Of a DNA stretch of 64,000 nt, positions 44,057-56,094 are shown one piece after another. The stretch lies in the NCBI GenBank assembly GCA_013368315.1, contig JAACJM010000078.1, positions 289,544 through 353,543 of the forward strand. Direction: 5' to 3'. Position 1 is the first letter of the stretch. Each line of letters begins with the position of its first letter. A program made the translations under genes and the position numbers. Below the pieces are notes generated by a model. That model ran no database searches and was not told the origin of the DNA. It worked only from the letters and a program-made list of their open reading frames with translations. The DNA is from Tetrapyrgos nigripes. Taxonomy: Eukaryota > Basidiomycota > Agaricomycetes > Agaricales > Campanellaceae.

Positions 44057-45298
44057 TTCTGTAGGGATTTATTCAGTAAATATACGCTCAATAGAGAAAA
44101 GAAGGACACCTACATGTTTAGGAACTAGGTATAGCTGTAAAGTGTCGAAGTGTCAGTGATAGTGATATGATGGAGCGTAGCGCTCAGAAGAAACGAAAAG
44201 TATCTGATGCACACGACTGGTCGATGTAGCCTAGCGCAAGAACAAACGCGTAAACGTAAAAAGAATAAAAGGCACATACCGGAATGTAAGGAGGTAAGTG
44301 TCAAAGCGGTGTGATAGAGTGTAGCGCGCAGAAACGAAAAGTGTCTGATACACGTGACTCGTTAATGTAGCCCTGCGCAAGAACAAAACTTTACAAGTAC
44401 ACACAAGAACGGAAATAGATCGTACTTTCTTATGCCATGGCAATTGTATTACGCGTTTCCACGACGCCGAAACTCGAGACGTAAGTAGAGCCTTGATAGA
44501 ATTGACCAGGCCTCGCAACGAGGTTTCAGTTACCTAATACCCAGGAAGACCAAGGAAAGTTCTCCTAGAGGCTCGAAGTGGCTCGAACCCTGTCTGAACT
44601 CGAAAATAGAGCACTCGTCACCACGCATATTTAGAGGCGTGTCCCTAGGCCGAGCTTTACTCGCTCAGGGAACTCAACGAGGAACCGTGACTCAGGATAG
44701 TTCATAGAAAGACATAGAATTTGTATTCACAGTAAGACCACACCCGGCATCCGAGGAACATTTCTACCGTATACGAGGAATAAGTCACAGACCACATTCC
44801 AATATAACAATGTGCCTGAGACAGCTCCGCTCATCTACTATGTCCTGAATATTCAAGCTCTCCAAGCCCAACTTATTGATCTGCACAAATTCCACGCAGT
44901 CAGCTTTTACTGCTACGAGTCGTGACCTCCGTGTATTACCATAAACTTGCCCTCGCCTATTCACCAAAGATGCTAGATAGAGAACTTGGCCTGGACTTTT
45001 GGAAGCCCTCTATAAACAGGTATCAGATATATTAGCCTCGTTGAAGTGGACATTAGGTATGTTTTGTGATTCCCTGTTTCTCACCTCCCAAGATAGTACT
45101 GCTGAAAGAAGTCAAACGAACTGATGTATATAGGAAGAAAGACAAGCAGATTCTGATACGTGAAAAGATGCGCCATGCAAATTAATTTGCAGTGTGTCAA
45201 AGATGCCGAGACAACTATGCCAGTCAATCGTGGACAATACTATTTCCCGAACTTCTTGATCATTTTCCGCAATTTCCGAACTCTTGAGGCTATTTTTG
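44057..45298. other. Upstream region of the NLR gene
   Basis: It should contain the NLR promoter. An imperfect tandem duplication is present (44139-44245 and 44295-44386). Beyond that only short frames are seen. Confidence 0.4.
44139..44386. repeat. Imperfect tandem duplication upstream of the NLR
   Basis: Two copies of about 100 bp, 156 bp apart, share GTAGCGC.CAGAA, AACGAAAAGT.TCTGAT and GCGCAAGAACAAA. They lie within 340 bp upstream of the NLR start codon. Confidence 0.65.
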
Positions 45299-45560
45299 AC
45301 TGGGGTAAAGTGCCATTGCTTCGCGTGGCAAGCTACGAGGCCCTCAGATTGATGGAGGAAGCAAGGAGGAAGACAAGGCGCACCCTGATGCTGCCTACGC
45401 TGCCTTGGCTATGCGTTTGTCCGAGGAAGCCGTGAACGACGTCATGATGGTCTCAGATCGATGAGCGCTTGCCGAGCGCCAATGAACAGGGGTGGGAGTT
45501 TGAACCCGTGGAAAAGTTTTCGAGGTCGACCTAAGTTAACTCAGCCTAAAGGCCTCGTAA
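45299..45560 (+). repeat. Dispersed repeat family, copy D (262 bp)
   Basis: Runs from ACTGGGGTAAAGTGCCATTG to AAAGGCCTCGTAA. It is about 90 percent identical to copy C, except for a deletion of about 28 bp after GATGGTCTC. Confidence 0.7.
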
Positions 45561-46116
45561 TGAGGACGCCATTGGGGGGAAAAAACGAGAGGGAGAGGAG
45601 GCAAGTGGGGTTGATGGATTGGGGATGCAACCCACTGAAGCAGTGACTAGAACTCAGCATATTGAACACAGCCTCAACAGTGAGTCCAAGATAGTTAGAC
45701 AAGGCAGCTAACCACAAAGCTGCAACAACAATGTCTGCAAAGCGAAGAGCAGATGAGCCAGTGCTCGTATCTGAATAGTAGAAGTGACAATAGTAGTCTT
45801 GAGGGGTACCACCAGTTCAACCATGGCAAGAAGGTCTGACATTGGCAGGTTGAGGGAGTGCCAAAAGGCAGGTGTGACACAGTTAGTGGGGAAGCCAGCG
45901 TTAAGCCAAGCTTGGGCAGGGTGACCATTAACAGTCAACATAGATGGAGGGTGGAGTGGAGTCAACAGTGGACACAGGAGTATAAGAGTTATGTAAGTGA
46001 GGTGATTGGTAAGAATCATGTGATGTAATGCAGGAGGAAAATCAGTCCCTACAAACCCTTATACTAAAGTATTGGGAATTCTCTATTCTACATTTACTTC
46101 GTCATAGAATATTACT
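45561..46116. other. Intergenic
   Basis: Minus-strand frames at 45695-46019 overlap in two phases, with wording reminiscent of retropepsin-type domains (LTVNGHPAQAWLNAGFPTN). They are too broken to call. Confidence 0.3.
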
Positions 46117-46119
46117 TTC

Positions 46120-46398
46120 CACTGGGTGCAAACACTTGTAATTCCTTGGATATACAGAGGAATTACATAAGACTTACACTGGTACACTCAATATGTAAGT
46201 CCACTTGACTTACTGAAGTATTACCAGAGACCAAGAAAAATAGAACAATTATATAAAACCATTGTAAGGCATGAAGTCTCACAGTGGTCCTTGGTAATAC
46301 TTCAGTAAGTCAAGTGGACTTACATATTGAGTGTACCAGTGTAAGTCTTGTGTAATTCCTCTGTATATCCAAGGAATTACAAGTGTTTGCACCCAGTG
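46120..46398. mobile_element. CACTA-like MITE, 279 bp, 115-bp arms, 3-bp TSD TTC
   Basis: The ends are CACTGGGTGCAAACACTTGT and its exact complement. The arms (46120 to about 46236, and about 46283-46398) are inverted copies with only a few mismatches around a loop of about 45 bp. TTC is present directly outside both ends (46117-46119 and 46399-46401). CACTR termini with 3-bp duplications are the mark of the CACTA/CMC superfamily. The element has no coding capacity. Confidence 0.75.
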
Positions 46399-47310
46399 TT
46401 CAGATCTCTGACATAGAAAACTCTTTTTCATCATTCCACCAGACATACTGTCATAGTGGGCATGATGGACAGGGAATTTATCCTGCGAATATTGGGATAA
46501 ATTTTCCAATGTCTGGTTTGTCACTCAGAACTTTATCTGGCACCCAATGCTGTGCTAAGCCATAGCACATTGGATAGTGAGTGGCAAGCCAGGTGAGTTG
46601 TGACTTCCACCATAGGAGGTCATTTCTAATGGTGGACGAGATCTTGTGTCTGATGAACAGCTTTGCGTGGTCTCTGTGAAGGGAGGTGAGGTAAGCTCTT
46701 CCTTGGGGTGCAACAAGGGTGACGTGGTGCAGGGTGCCAACTAAAGAGTCTGCCTTCTGTTTGGTGTGGAACTCTGAGTCCAAGAACAAGGCGATTTTTT
46801 CAGATTCTGGTAGTTCAACTGTCTTGTTCTTGAGATTCCAAAGGAAGCTGATGTAGAGGAAGAAGATGGCAAATGGTATGAACTTGGATTTTTCCCATGG
46901 CCAGCCTAAGTGTTTGGCAATATCCCATACCAGAGACTTGTCGTAAGAGAAACCAGTGGTACTGTCCAGTTGTAACTTGGGGTATTGGAAGAAAATGAAA
47001 TTGTCCACCCATTTTATGAGTGCATTGACACTCTTGCTTAGGAGGATGTGCACCATGGCATCTGCTATGAGTCCCCAGATCCCAGGAGATGAGGCTGTTC
47101 CAAAGGTGAGGCACTGGTCAAGGTAGACTAGACCATTGAGCATCAAGGCAACAAAACAGCATGTGTCTGAATGGATAGGAATGTTTCTGAAGGCAGCGTC
47201 AATGTCAAAGACAGCTGCTTGTGTGCCTGGAGGAGCATCTGTGACTAGGAGGTAGCATTGGGAAAAGGTACACCACTGGCATTGGAAATCGTTGATATGC
47301 CATACAAAAT
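46399..47310 (-). pseudogene. DIRS-like retroelement reverse transcriptase fragment
   Basis: Read on the minus strand from about 47310: QCYLLVTDAPPGTQAAVFDI, DAAFRNIPIHSDTCCFVALM, YLDQCLTFGTASSPGIWG, then NALIKWVDNFIFFQYP. This is the order of RT blocks in the tyrosine-recombinase (DIRS-type) retrotransposons of Agaricomycetes. The catalytic pair is D-N instead of D-D (GAC AAT), which would kill polymerase activity. After WDIAKHLGWPWEKSKFIPFA the connection and RNase H side begins (SLVGTLHHVTLVAPQGRAYL) and then breaks near 46478. No recombinase is seen nearby. Confidence 0.7.
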
Positions 47311-49020
47311 CACTGTATACATACTTAGATTGTGGTCCATAATATCAGTTTTGATGGTCTTTTAAAGGAATAAGAGGACTAGGGTGAGCCCTGAACTGCT
47401 AGTTAAGACCTAAAAGGACTAGAGAACAACAGTACAATAATATTAAGGGCTTATGGATGGAGAAACAACTCATTCTAAGTACTATGATAGATATGTATGA
47501 GATGGAGTTATGATAGCAGACCCACCGAATAATAAAGATAGCCTACAAAGGTTTTCGAATCCTATTATAACAACTAGTACAGCTAGTGTGATCCAAAGGG
47601 ACAGTGAAGTGTGAGATAGCCCCTATTCATGGGCATAGGAATGCATAAGCAGCACAATCCTCAGCTGAAAGGTCGATTGGAGAAGACAGCACTAAGATCA
47701 GACATGTGGACAAGCACACTAGGTCTAGATCTGGGTATCGGCAAATCCCGTAGTACTAAGACAGCTTCAAAGGAGTCTTAAGTATCTGTAAAAGGTACAT
47801 GTGGATAAGAGTAGGACAAAGTATATATGTACAGGATCCCAGAGAGTTCAGCTATCCATCGGTACAGAGGGGATAGTGAATGGACGTCTCTACACAGAGA
47901 TATATGGGACAGAAGCAGTAAGTTGCAGTACATCTGAACAATCAGAATACAACCCAAACAGGTAACAGTATTTCCAGATAAGGATAAATCTGTCAGTAAG
48001 CGTCTAGCTAGGCATTGAAAGTGTTGAAGGATGAATAAGTATGCAAATGGGACTGCAGAAGAGCTGGACTCATATGTAGGACTAAGTAGTAGACTGTTGG
48101 CAATGCAAGATCAGAGCCAAAGGGAAAGGAAAACCGAGCGGAACAAAGAAACTACGAGAAAATCCTATGCCCCTAGTGTAAGGGCGTGTATGAGGGACCT
48201 AGCAGTCATAAGTGGAGTGTTCTGAGTGATAGATGCAATGCTCGCTAACCAGGATGGTACACGAAACACCAGATGGCTTACAAAGGGGACTGAAGAAAGT
48301 TCCTATGAATATTTAGATAATATTGAACAGTTTCTGTATACCCTAATAAGCAAGTCTTTACTTATCAGGAAATAGGTAGGACTCGCTAACAGAATTTTCG
48401 ATTTGTTTTGTATTTTCTCTATGTACCTTTTAGTGGACATCAAAAAGAAATAAGTAACTGTATAGTTGTAGCTGTGAGTAGTATAAAAGGACCAGATATT
48501 ATGAGTAGCTACCCAAGCCATGTACTGTAGAGTATCAGATCTCACTAGCAATAGTAGAGGACATGAAACATGGACTAAAGCTTCTAAACAAACTTAACTG
48601 CACATTGTGTTGGATATAATAGACTTTAAATTGAACATTTTGTGGTTATAACTGTGATCTTTGTGTTGACCTTTGGTCTATTGAGTGTCAAGAGTGTTTT
48701 GATTTTAAGGCAACTGTGGCCTACAAGTGTTTGATTTGGGACTCATTGATCCCCTTGGTGTTAAACTTGTGTTTATTGTGTTGCGTGCTAAGCACTAACT
48801 CCATTGAAAAACCCTGATCAAAAGTACTTATAGTACAAATAAACTGGGATTTTGAGTACTCTGACTACTTGGAACACTTGTCGCATTTACATTTATATAA
48901 GGGTTTGTGTTTGGGTGTAGTTCCTAGCACTTAATTACAAAAACCACCTATTATACTGGAGCTGGGCACCACGAGGGTGTTCCATTTCTCAGTTTAACTT
49001 ACTACTATAAGCACACTCGA
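47311..49020. other. Intergenic, possibly old retroelement leader
   Basis: No gene is supported. TATAAAAGG at about 48482 followed by transcribed-type sequence could be the promoter of the old gag-like element that starts near 49025, but no LTR partner was found. Confidence 0.3.
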
Positions 49021-49472
49021 GCTAATGCTCACAATCAAAAGCTGTTGGAGCTCAGAGGTCTTGAAAAAGACAATCAGTTACTCTGTGCAAGCAAATACTG
49101 GAAGCCTGATACAGATCCTTCCAGTAGAAAACCCCCTAAGCAGAGCAACATTCAAGTTTCATCATCAGCGTCTAGTTCCACTAGGCCAATCAAATCAAAT
49201 GTGTCCGCTGCTTACAATCCATACCCTACAAAACCTCTGGCAAGAGAAAAGGCAAGAGAATTGACCAGAAAGGCAGTTGGAAAGAAGCCAAAGGATAAAC
49301 CCCAGAAACCTAGTTTAATGGGAACATTTGGACCTTTGGAAACTGCTAGCTACCTTCAAGAAACTCAATCCCCTCTCTCACCACTAGACAAAATCTATTT
49401 AGAGAATTTCTACACACCACTGACGAATATAAATACAATGGCAGAAGATATGAGAGTACAGACTAGTGTACC

Positions 49473-49989
49473 TGTCATGAATCGTTCCCCGCCTATTCAT
49501 TTCCTTTCTATTCTTCTTCCTTTACTACCTATTTCCCACTTTAACCCCATAAACGTCAACCATTTCTCATCATCGTCCATAGTTACCATCTCTCTAGATC
49601 TATGACTCACATACTTATCTCCTCCTTTTCCTATCTCCACGGACATTCTCACTGTCAATCATTCCTTATGATCCAGTACCTTCATCTATCCATACTTAGC
49701 TCATTACTCTCTCGCCCTTGACATTTCCACATGATACCGTCTATTATTACTGATTCTTTCCCATCTGTTCATATTTTACTTATATACCTGTGATCCTTGT
49801 AACCTATTCCTTAGTTCGTTCACTTCGTCTCCGCTCCGTACTTTTACTACGCAGTGTAGAGCCTGGTCAGCCTACTTTCTCTCTATCTCTCTACCTCTCT
49901 ATCTCTCTTGATCAATCTATTCTCTTGCAAACCGGTTCTCTCGTATTGTGTGACTTGGGTGGTTATTGAGTGTAATGACAACCTTGACA
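49473..49989 (+). repeat. 5' LTR of the gypsy element
   Basis: 517 bp. TATATACC at about 49780 is a candidate promoter TATA, and CT-rich stretches follow. It matches the 3' LTR except at 49640, 49738, 49838 and 49976. Confidence 0.92.
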
Positions 49990-50135
49990 CTTGAACGAAC
50001 TCCCATACACCCACCTCACCAAATTGAGTCTTTCTTTTGACTACCTCGTCTATTGCTGTTTCTGAAAAACAAATCCTTTATTCACTCTGTCTACCCCACT
50101 CCCCCGAATTCGTATCGAACCCCCTGTAACTCCTC

Positions 50136-50470
50136 GTGACTACGAACGGATCCCATTTCCCCTTCCCCGCTACCTCTTACATTCCGAATACCTGGTCTCT
50201 CACGGAAGAAAAATACAAGCGAATCCTTGGAGCTTCGACCGACACTTTGTTTGCACAAGACGCTGGGTGTGGAAACTCATCTCAGGTGACGTGGTCCTCT
50301 CGACATTTTCATACATAACAGTGAAAGAAGACTACGATACAGGAGAAACTGTGGTTCAGATTAAAGGACCCCTATTCCTCAGAGAACACGTCAACTATTC
50401 TCCATCATCACCCTTCCCCGAATATGGTCTAGCATCCTCCTTTGTCCTAGGACCCAACTACCTTTCTTAA
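50136..50470 (+). CDS. Leader frame of the gypsy element, unknown
   Basis: Two overlapping frames (50136-50318 and 50267-50470) with coding-like wording: WSLTEEKYKRILGASTDTLF, then VVLSTFSYITVKEDYDTGE and GPLFLREHV. One frameshift is needed to join them. They may be the N-terminal part of a longer gag or a separate small protein. No family is recognised. Confidence 0.3.
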
Positions 50471-50948
50471 AAGGAATTGGTGTATGACTGATCGATGATC
50501 CACATCTGCAGACCCGAACCTCCAGTGTGCCAACCGACCACACGTATTCCATCCCACGTCAAACCAAGACGCCTGCTATATCCCTGAAAACGGTGATGAT
50601 CCTTGGGTTCTGTGCACCTCACAACCGTGTCTAAACAGATACAATACTCAACGACTCACTGACGTAGAACTCCCGAGCTGGTTACACGTTATAACCCAGC
50701 TCCAAGAACTCCCAATTCAAAAGGCACATCGAAAACCTAAAACCAAATCACGCCAAGGAACCTCTACCAACCAACCTTCCGGATCTAACCCAGCACTGGA
50801 GATTCCTCTCAATAACCCATCAGAACCAGACAATCCCACTCCCCCACCTTCTTCGCCCACCATTCCATCCGCCGAAGGACCATCCGTAGTCCCTCGTCGC
50901 CCCCCTACACCTCCCTCTCCAGATCCATCAGACCCGAACGACTCAGTC

Positions 50949-51989
50949 ATGGCTGATACACCTCCTATCGGGTCAAACAGAACTTCCGAACGAGGGAGAA
51001 AGCCAGACCCCTTCAATGGAGAACGTAGTGAGGCAAAACGATGGCTGGCCCTGTTCAATAATTATCTATGCATGAATAAAGGAAAGTACCCGACCGAGGA
51101 GAGTCAGGTTTCACTATTCCTGTCGTTCTTCACGGGAGAAAAAGGAGGAGATTGGGCAACGCAGAGATTGATAGAACGAGATGCAGATGAGGAAGACGAG
51201 GAATTGGCGAGTACACCAGGCCAATGGAGATGGATAACTTTGAAACAGATACGTGATAGATTCAAGAAGGATTTCAAAGCTGTCGCTTCGGAAGACGTGG
51301 TGAGAACAAAGATCAAGTTTGCTAGAATGAAGGGAACGGATATCAGCAGCTACAACAGCATCTTCGATACATATGGAGAAGAATCCGAGTTCGGAGAAGC
51401 AGCGTTGTTGGAATTCTATCAGGATGGGTTACCACCCAAACTTCGAGAAGCAGTTGGAAGAACTTATCCAAAATGGGATGACTTCGAGGAGTACAAGGAA
51501 AGAGCTGTGGAACTTCACTTGGAGTGGCTGAAGGAACGAGAAAGACAAGGACGCTGGAAGACTACTTCAACGCCAAAGAATACTCCAGGTCCATCTCAGG
51601 GAAGAACGGTAGCAAGCGTCAATGCGCTTATGGGACCAGGTGCTAACTCATCTTTCAATCTACTGCCTAAACTGACACCCGATGAAAGGGACCGACTTCG
51701 AAAAGCAGGAGCGTGCTTCGCATGTAGACAAACCGGACACATGAGCAACGAATGTCCGACATTCCCGAGGACGTCATCTCAGAACACTTCCCGAACCTTC
51801 CCTCCTCGTGCTATTCGAACAGCCAAAACCGCATCTCCGCCACCGGTAACGGTAGCTCAGGCATCCTCATCCAGAAACACGATCAAGGACATTTCCGACA
51901 TGGTTAACAGGGTTAAAGGATTGGAAGGAGAAGAAAAGGAACAAGCAACCGTCTACTTAAAAGACGTCATGTCTAAATTGGATTTTTGA
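50949..51989 (+). CDS. gag: Gag (capsid and nucleocapsid) of the gypsy element
   Basis: Gag packages the element RNA in virus-like particles. Residues 20-190 form the capsid-type helical domain (KPDPFNGERSEAKRWLALFN, GDWATQRLIE, WITLKQIRDRFKKDF, ISSYNSIFDTYGEES, FYQDGLPPKLREAV). A CCHC knuckle follows at about residue 255: CFACRQTGHMSNEC, spaced C-2-C-4-H-4-C. The start ATG at 50949 (MADTPPIG) is the first good one. However, the same frame is open and proline-rich upstream to about 50515, so the true start may lie further upstream or in a spliced leader. The stop at 51987-51989 overlaps pol, which is in the -1 frame. Confidence 0.85.
   Translation: MADTPPIGSNRTSERGRKPDPFNGERSEAKRWLALFNNYLCMNKGKYPTEESQVSLFLSFFTGEKGGDWATQRLIERDADEEDEELASTPGQWRWITLKQIRDRFKKDFKAVASEDVVRTKIKFARMKGTDISSYNSIFDTYGEESEFGEAALLEFYQDGLPPKLREAVGRTYPKWDDFEEYKERAVELHLEWLKERERQGRWKTTSTPKNTPGPSQGRTVASVNALMGPGANSSFNLLPKLTPDERDRLRKAGACFACRQTGHMSNECPTFPRTSSQNTSRTFPPRAIRTAKTASPPPVTVAQASSSRNTIKDISDMVNRVKGLEGEEKEQATVYLKDVMSKLDF
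51983..51989 (+). promoter_or_regulatory. Possible -1 frameshift site between gag and pol
   Basis: Five T residues (51983-51987) precede the gag TGA. The last Phe codon can re-pair one base back, and pol then continues in the -1 frame from TTG at 51986. Confidence 0.4.
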
Positions 51990-54900
51990 ATCACTCCTCT
52001 GCTACGTCATCAGTAGGAGTAGAACAGTACACTGGACAGTTAAAGAACAATCGATATAGTGTGTTATACCCTTCTAGTGAGCGAGTCTTTCCTTCAGAAA
52101 TAAAAATGTCAGCAATCACTCGTAACAGACAGATACCATCAATCACACTCAAAACTGAATTAATCGGCAAATTTACTGGCAGAAAAATCGACGCAAACAC
52201 TCTAATAGACAGCGGTGCAGAAGGCATAATTATCAACGGCCAATTTGCACAAAAACATCAACTCACCCTTCTTCCTATCAAAAACCCGTTCCCAGTCCGA
52301 AACGTCGACGGCTCCGAAAACACCATGGGATGGGTAAGAGAATACACTATCCAAAATCTTCATATCTATTCCCGAGACGGCGTAGCGTACCACGAAGAAA
52401 AGGCCGAGTTCTACATAACGGACATCGGAGATCACGATATAATCCTCGGTACCGACTGGTTGGAAGAACATAATCCAGACATAGACTGGTCGGACTCACG
52501 GGTAGACATGACTAGATGCCCAGAAACATGCATCATGGCAAAACCTCCCGTTCTCCATTTAAAAACTAAACCCTCGAAACCCACAGTCGTCGATCCAAGA
52601 ACCCATCACAAGGATTACCAAGTCAGATGGTTAGACCCAGTTGGACAATTCAAACCAGTTGCCCAACCAAAGATTGCAGGGCGACGCTGTCGAACTCCTA
52701 TTCGATCCTTCCACCGAAGTTCAGAGGTAACGGCGATCTTTACTGAAGACGATTACAGAAGAGATACAATCCCAGAACGATGGGAACAGGACGTAATGGA
52801 GGAACTGTTGGGGAAAGAAGAAAGAATAGATGAAGAGACACCGGGGACACCAAACCTGAACATCCGCACGGGGTTCACAAAAGCACAAGAACTCGCAGAG
52901 GCAGCTCAGAAGGTCCAGGTTGATGTACCTCTTAAAGATAAGATTCCTTCGCAATATCATCAGTTCCTACGAGTCTTTGACAAACAAACCTCAGAACGAT
53001 TACCGAAACGTGGCAAATGGGATCATGCTATCGAGTTAAAACCGGACTTTGAACCACGCCCCTGCAAAACGTACCCTTTATCCCCAAACGAACAGAAGGA
53101 ACTCGATGAATTCATCAAGGAAAACTTAGAGAAAGGATATATAAGACCGTCGAAGTCTCCTATGGCAAGTCCCTTCTTCTTTGTAAAAAAGAAAGACGGA
53201 AAACTACGACCAGTACAGGACTATCATGCCCTGAACAAAGGGACCGTTAAAAACGAATACCCCCTACCACTTATATCGGAACTCATAGACAAACTAAAAG
53301 GGGTGCATATGTTCTCCAAAATCGACCTTAGATGGGGATACAACAATGTACGTATCAAGAAGGGAGATGAATGGAAAGCGGCATTTAAAACCAACCGCGG
53401 CCTCTTCGAACCAACGGTGATGTTTTTCGGTCTTATGAACTCTCCAGCTACATTCCAAGCGATGATGAACACTCTATTCAAGGACCTGATCGACTCCGGA
53501 AAAGTCGTCATCTATATGGACGATATTCTCATATTCACAGAATCAGTAGAAGAACATTGATACATGGTGAAACAAGTGTTGGCACGACTCCATGATAACG
53601 ACTTATACGCTAAACCGGAAAAATACACCTTCGAGACCGATTCAGTGGAGTTCCTCGGCCTTATCGTTTCACACAACACATTGGCGATGGACCCAGTCAA
53701 GGTCGAGGGCGTGACCAAATGGCCAATCCCACGCAACGTCAAAGACGTACAGTCATTCCTCGGCTTCGGAAACTTTTACCGTCGTTTCATACGTGATTTC
53801 TCAAAAATCGCATGACCATTGTTCGATCTCACGAAAAAGGAGCACCCATGGGAATGGTCCGAGGAAGCTCAAACAGCTTTCCAAGCACTCAAAGATACGT
53901 TCACGACTTCACCAGTCCTTCTCATGCCAGATCATTCTAAACCATACCGAGTAGAAGTTGATGCGTCAGATTACGCTACGGGAGGTATCCTGCAACAACA
54001 AGGACCAGACGGTAAATGGCATCCAGTAGCCTACCTGTCAAAAGACTTATCCAAAACGGAACGGAATTACGACATTCACGATAAAGAACTACTAGCAATC
54101 ATACGTGGACTTGAAGCCTGGCGACACTATCTGGAAGGTGGACCACATACCATCGAAATCTTGACCGATCACGACAACCTTAGATACTTCACCACTGCCC
54201 AGAAACTCAGTCGACGACAAGCAAGAATGGCCTTGTTTCTGACCAGATTCGACTTTACGCTCACGCACAAACCCGGGAACTTGAACCAAAGTGACCCACT
54301 CTCTCGGAGATCAGACCATAAAGAGGGGGTCGAAAACGACAACAAAGACAGGGTCTTACTTGACCCCAGATTCTTCAGAATTCGAGTGACATGGCCAGGA
54401 ACGGTAACCGCAATAGGAGATGCAGAGTTGAAAAGACGGATCAAGGAATGTCCGAAAAAGGATACTGAAGTCATAAGTGCGTTACAAACCATCTTTAACA
54501 ACGGACCACGCGCTTTGGCAAAAAATCTACAGGAATGGAACTACGAAGACGGAATCGTCTTGTTCAGAGGGAAGATCTACATCCCAAACGATCAACAACT
54601 CAGACGGGACATCGTTAAAATGCATCACGACAGCCTTACTGCAGGACACCCGGGACGATTCAAAACATACGAACTCGTCAGTAGAGAGTTCTGGTGGCCT
54701 GGTATGTCAGTATTCGTTTGTAACTATGTTGAAGGATGCGCTACCTGTCAGTTAACCAAGGCAAACAACCACCCGACGCATGTATCATTAATCCCGAACG
54801 AAATACCGGAACGACCCTTTGGTACCATTACAACCAACTTCATCACGGATCTGCCAGAATGTGACGGCTTCAATGCAATTCACATCACAGTCGACCGTTC

Positions 54901-56094
54901 AACAAAAACAGTTGTCATTTCCCCATGCAGAAAAGATATCGATAGCAACGGAACAATTGACCTATTGTTCGACAACACTTGGCGACGGTATGGCTTGTGG
55001 GATAAAATGATATCTGACCGCGGACCTCAATTCGCAAGCCAAGTAATGAGAGGGATCTACGCTAAGTTAGGTATCACTTCGGCACTCAGTACAGCTTATC
55101 ATCCGCAGACAGATGGCGAGACAGAAAGGTTCAATCAAGAACTTGAACAATACCTTCGAACCTTCTGTAACTATCGTCAGGACGATTGGGTTAAATACCT
55201 ACCTTACACCGAATTCTGTCACAATACCCGAATTCACTCAGCAACCGGGAAATCGCCGTTCGAACTACTCCATGGATATCTACCCCGACTCTTCCCTTCC
55301 ATCAACCCAACTTCACACGTACCAAAAGTCGAAGAACGCCTCCAGAACTTAGATACTCTTCAAGAAGAACTAAAAGCAAGTCTGGCGACAGCGGCAGAAC
55401 TGATGAAGGAACAAAACAAGGACTACATGAAGGAAGGGTGAAATTTAAAGTTGGAGACAAAGTGTTGCTAGATGGGAAGAATTTGAAGACAATGAGGCCG
55501 AAAGCTAAGTTGGCAAATCGTCGTCACGGACCATTCGAAATCACTGACGTTATCAGTGAAGTCAATTACCGACTCAAATTACCGAATGGTTGGCACATTC
55601 ATCCAGTATTCCATGCTTCACTCCTATCGCCGTACAAAGAGACCGAAGCCCACGGAGTCAACTATCTGGGAGAACCAGCTGAGTTACTTCCCGAAGACAA
55701 CGAATACGATGTGGAAGCAATTCTAGATTCAAAACCAACGAGAAACCGCCGGGGAGTACAATACCTTGTCAAATGGTTGGATTATGCTGACTCGGAAAAT
55801 TCATGGGAACCAGCGTCAGGATTAACAAAGGTGAAGGAGATGATTGAAACCTTCCATCAACAACATCCAGATGCATATCGACCCAAGAACCTGATACGCC
55901 CTGGAACAACAGTGCGTTCACTAGGAATCGCCATGGAAGACATATGGCAAAGTACCCGTGTGCTTCAAGCAAAAGCACAACTCCGAGGAGAAACACTGTT
56001 ACGGACCATTGGTATTCTATGCCCTCCTTCGCACCCCACTCAGCAATCGAACTCGAACTTTTGTCATCATTCATCAATCGCATTCCCTCGCTAA
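51986..56094 (+). pseudogene. pol: Pol of the gypsy chromovirus, disabled
   Basis: Domains in order: an aspartic protease with DSGAEG; RT with PSKSPMASPFFFVKKKDGKL, the substrate block ending FGLMNSPATF and the active site YMDDILIF; and RNase H with VEVDASDYATGGIL. Integrase follows with its HHCC finger (HHDSLTAGHPGRFK, CATCQLTK) and core (SDRGPQFAS, YHPQTDGETERFNQ). The chromodomain at 55700-55850 has EYDVEAILDSK, YLVKWLDY and WEPASGL. TGA stops at 53558-53560 and 53813-53815 sit where Arg fits the family, so both are most simply CGA to TGA changes. A one-base loss near 55438 shifts the frame before KFKVGDKVLL. Otherwise the frames are clean. Confidence 0.92.
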
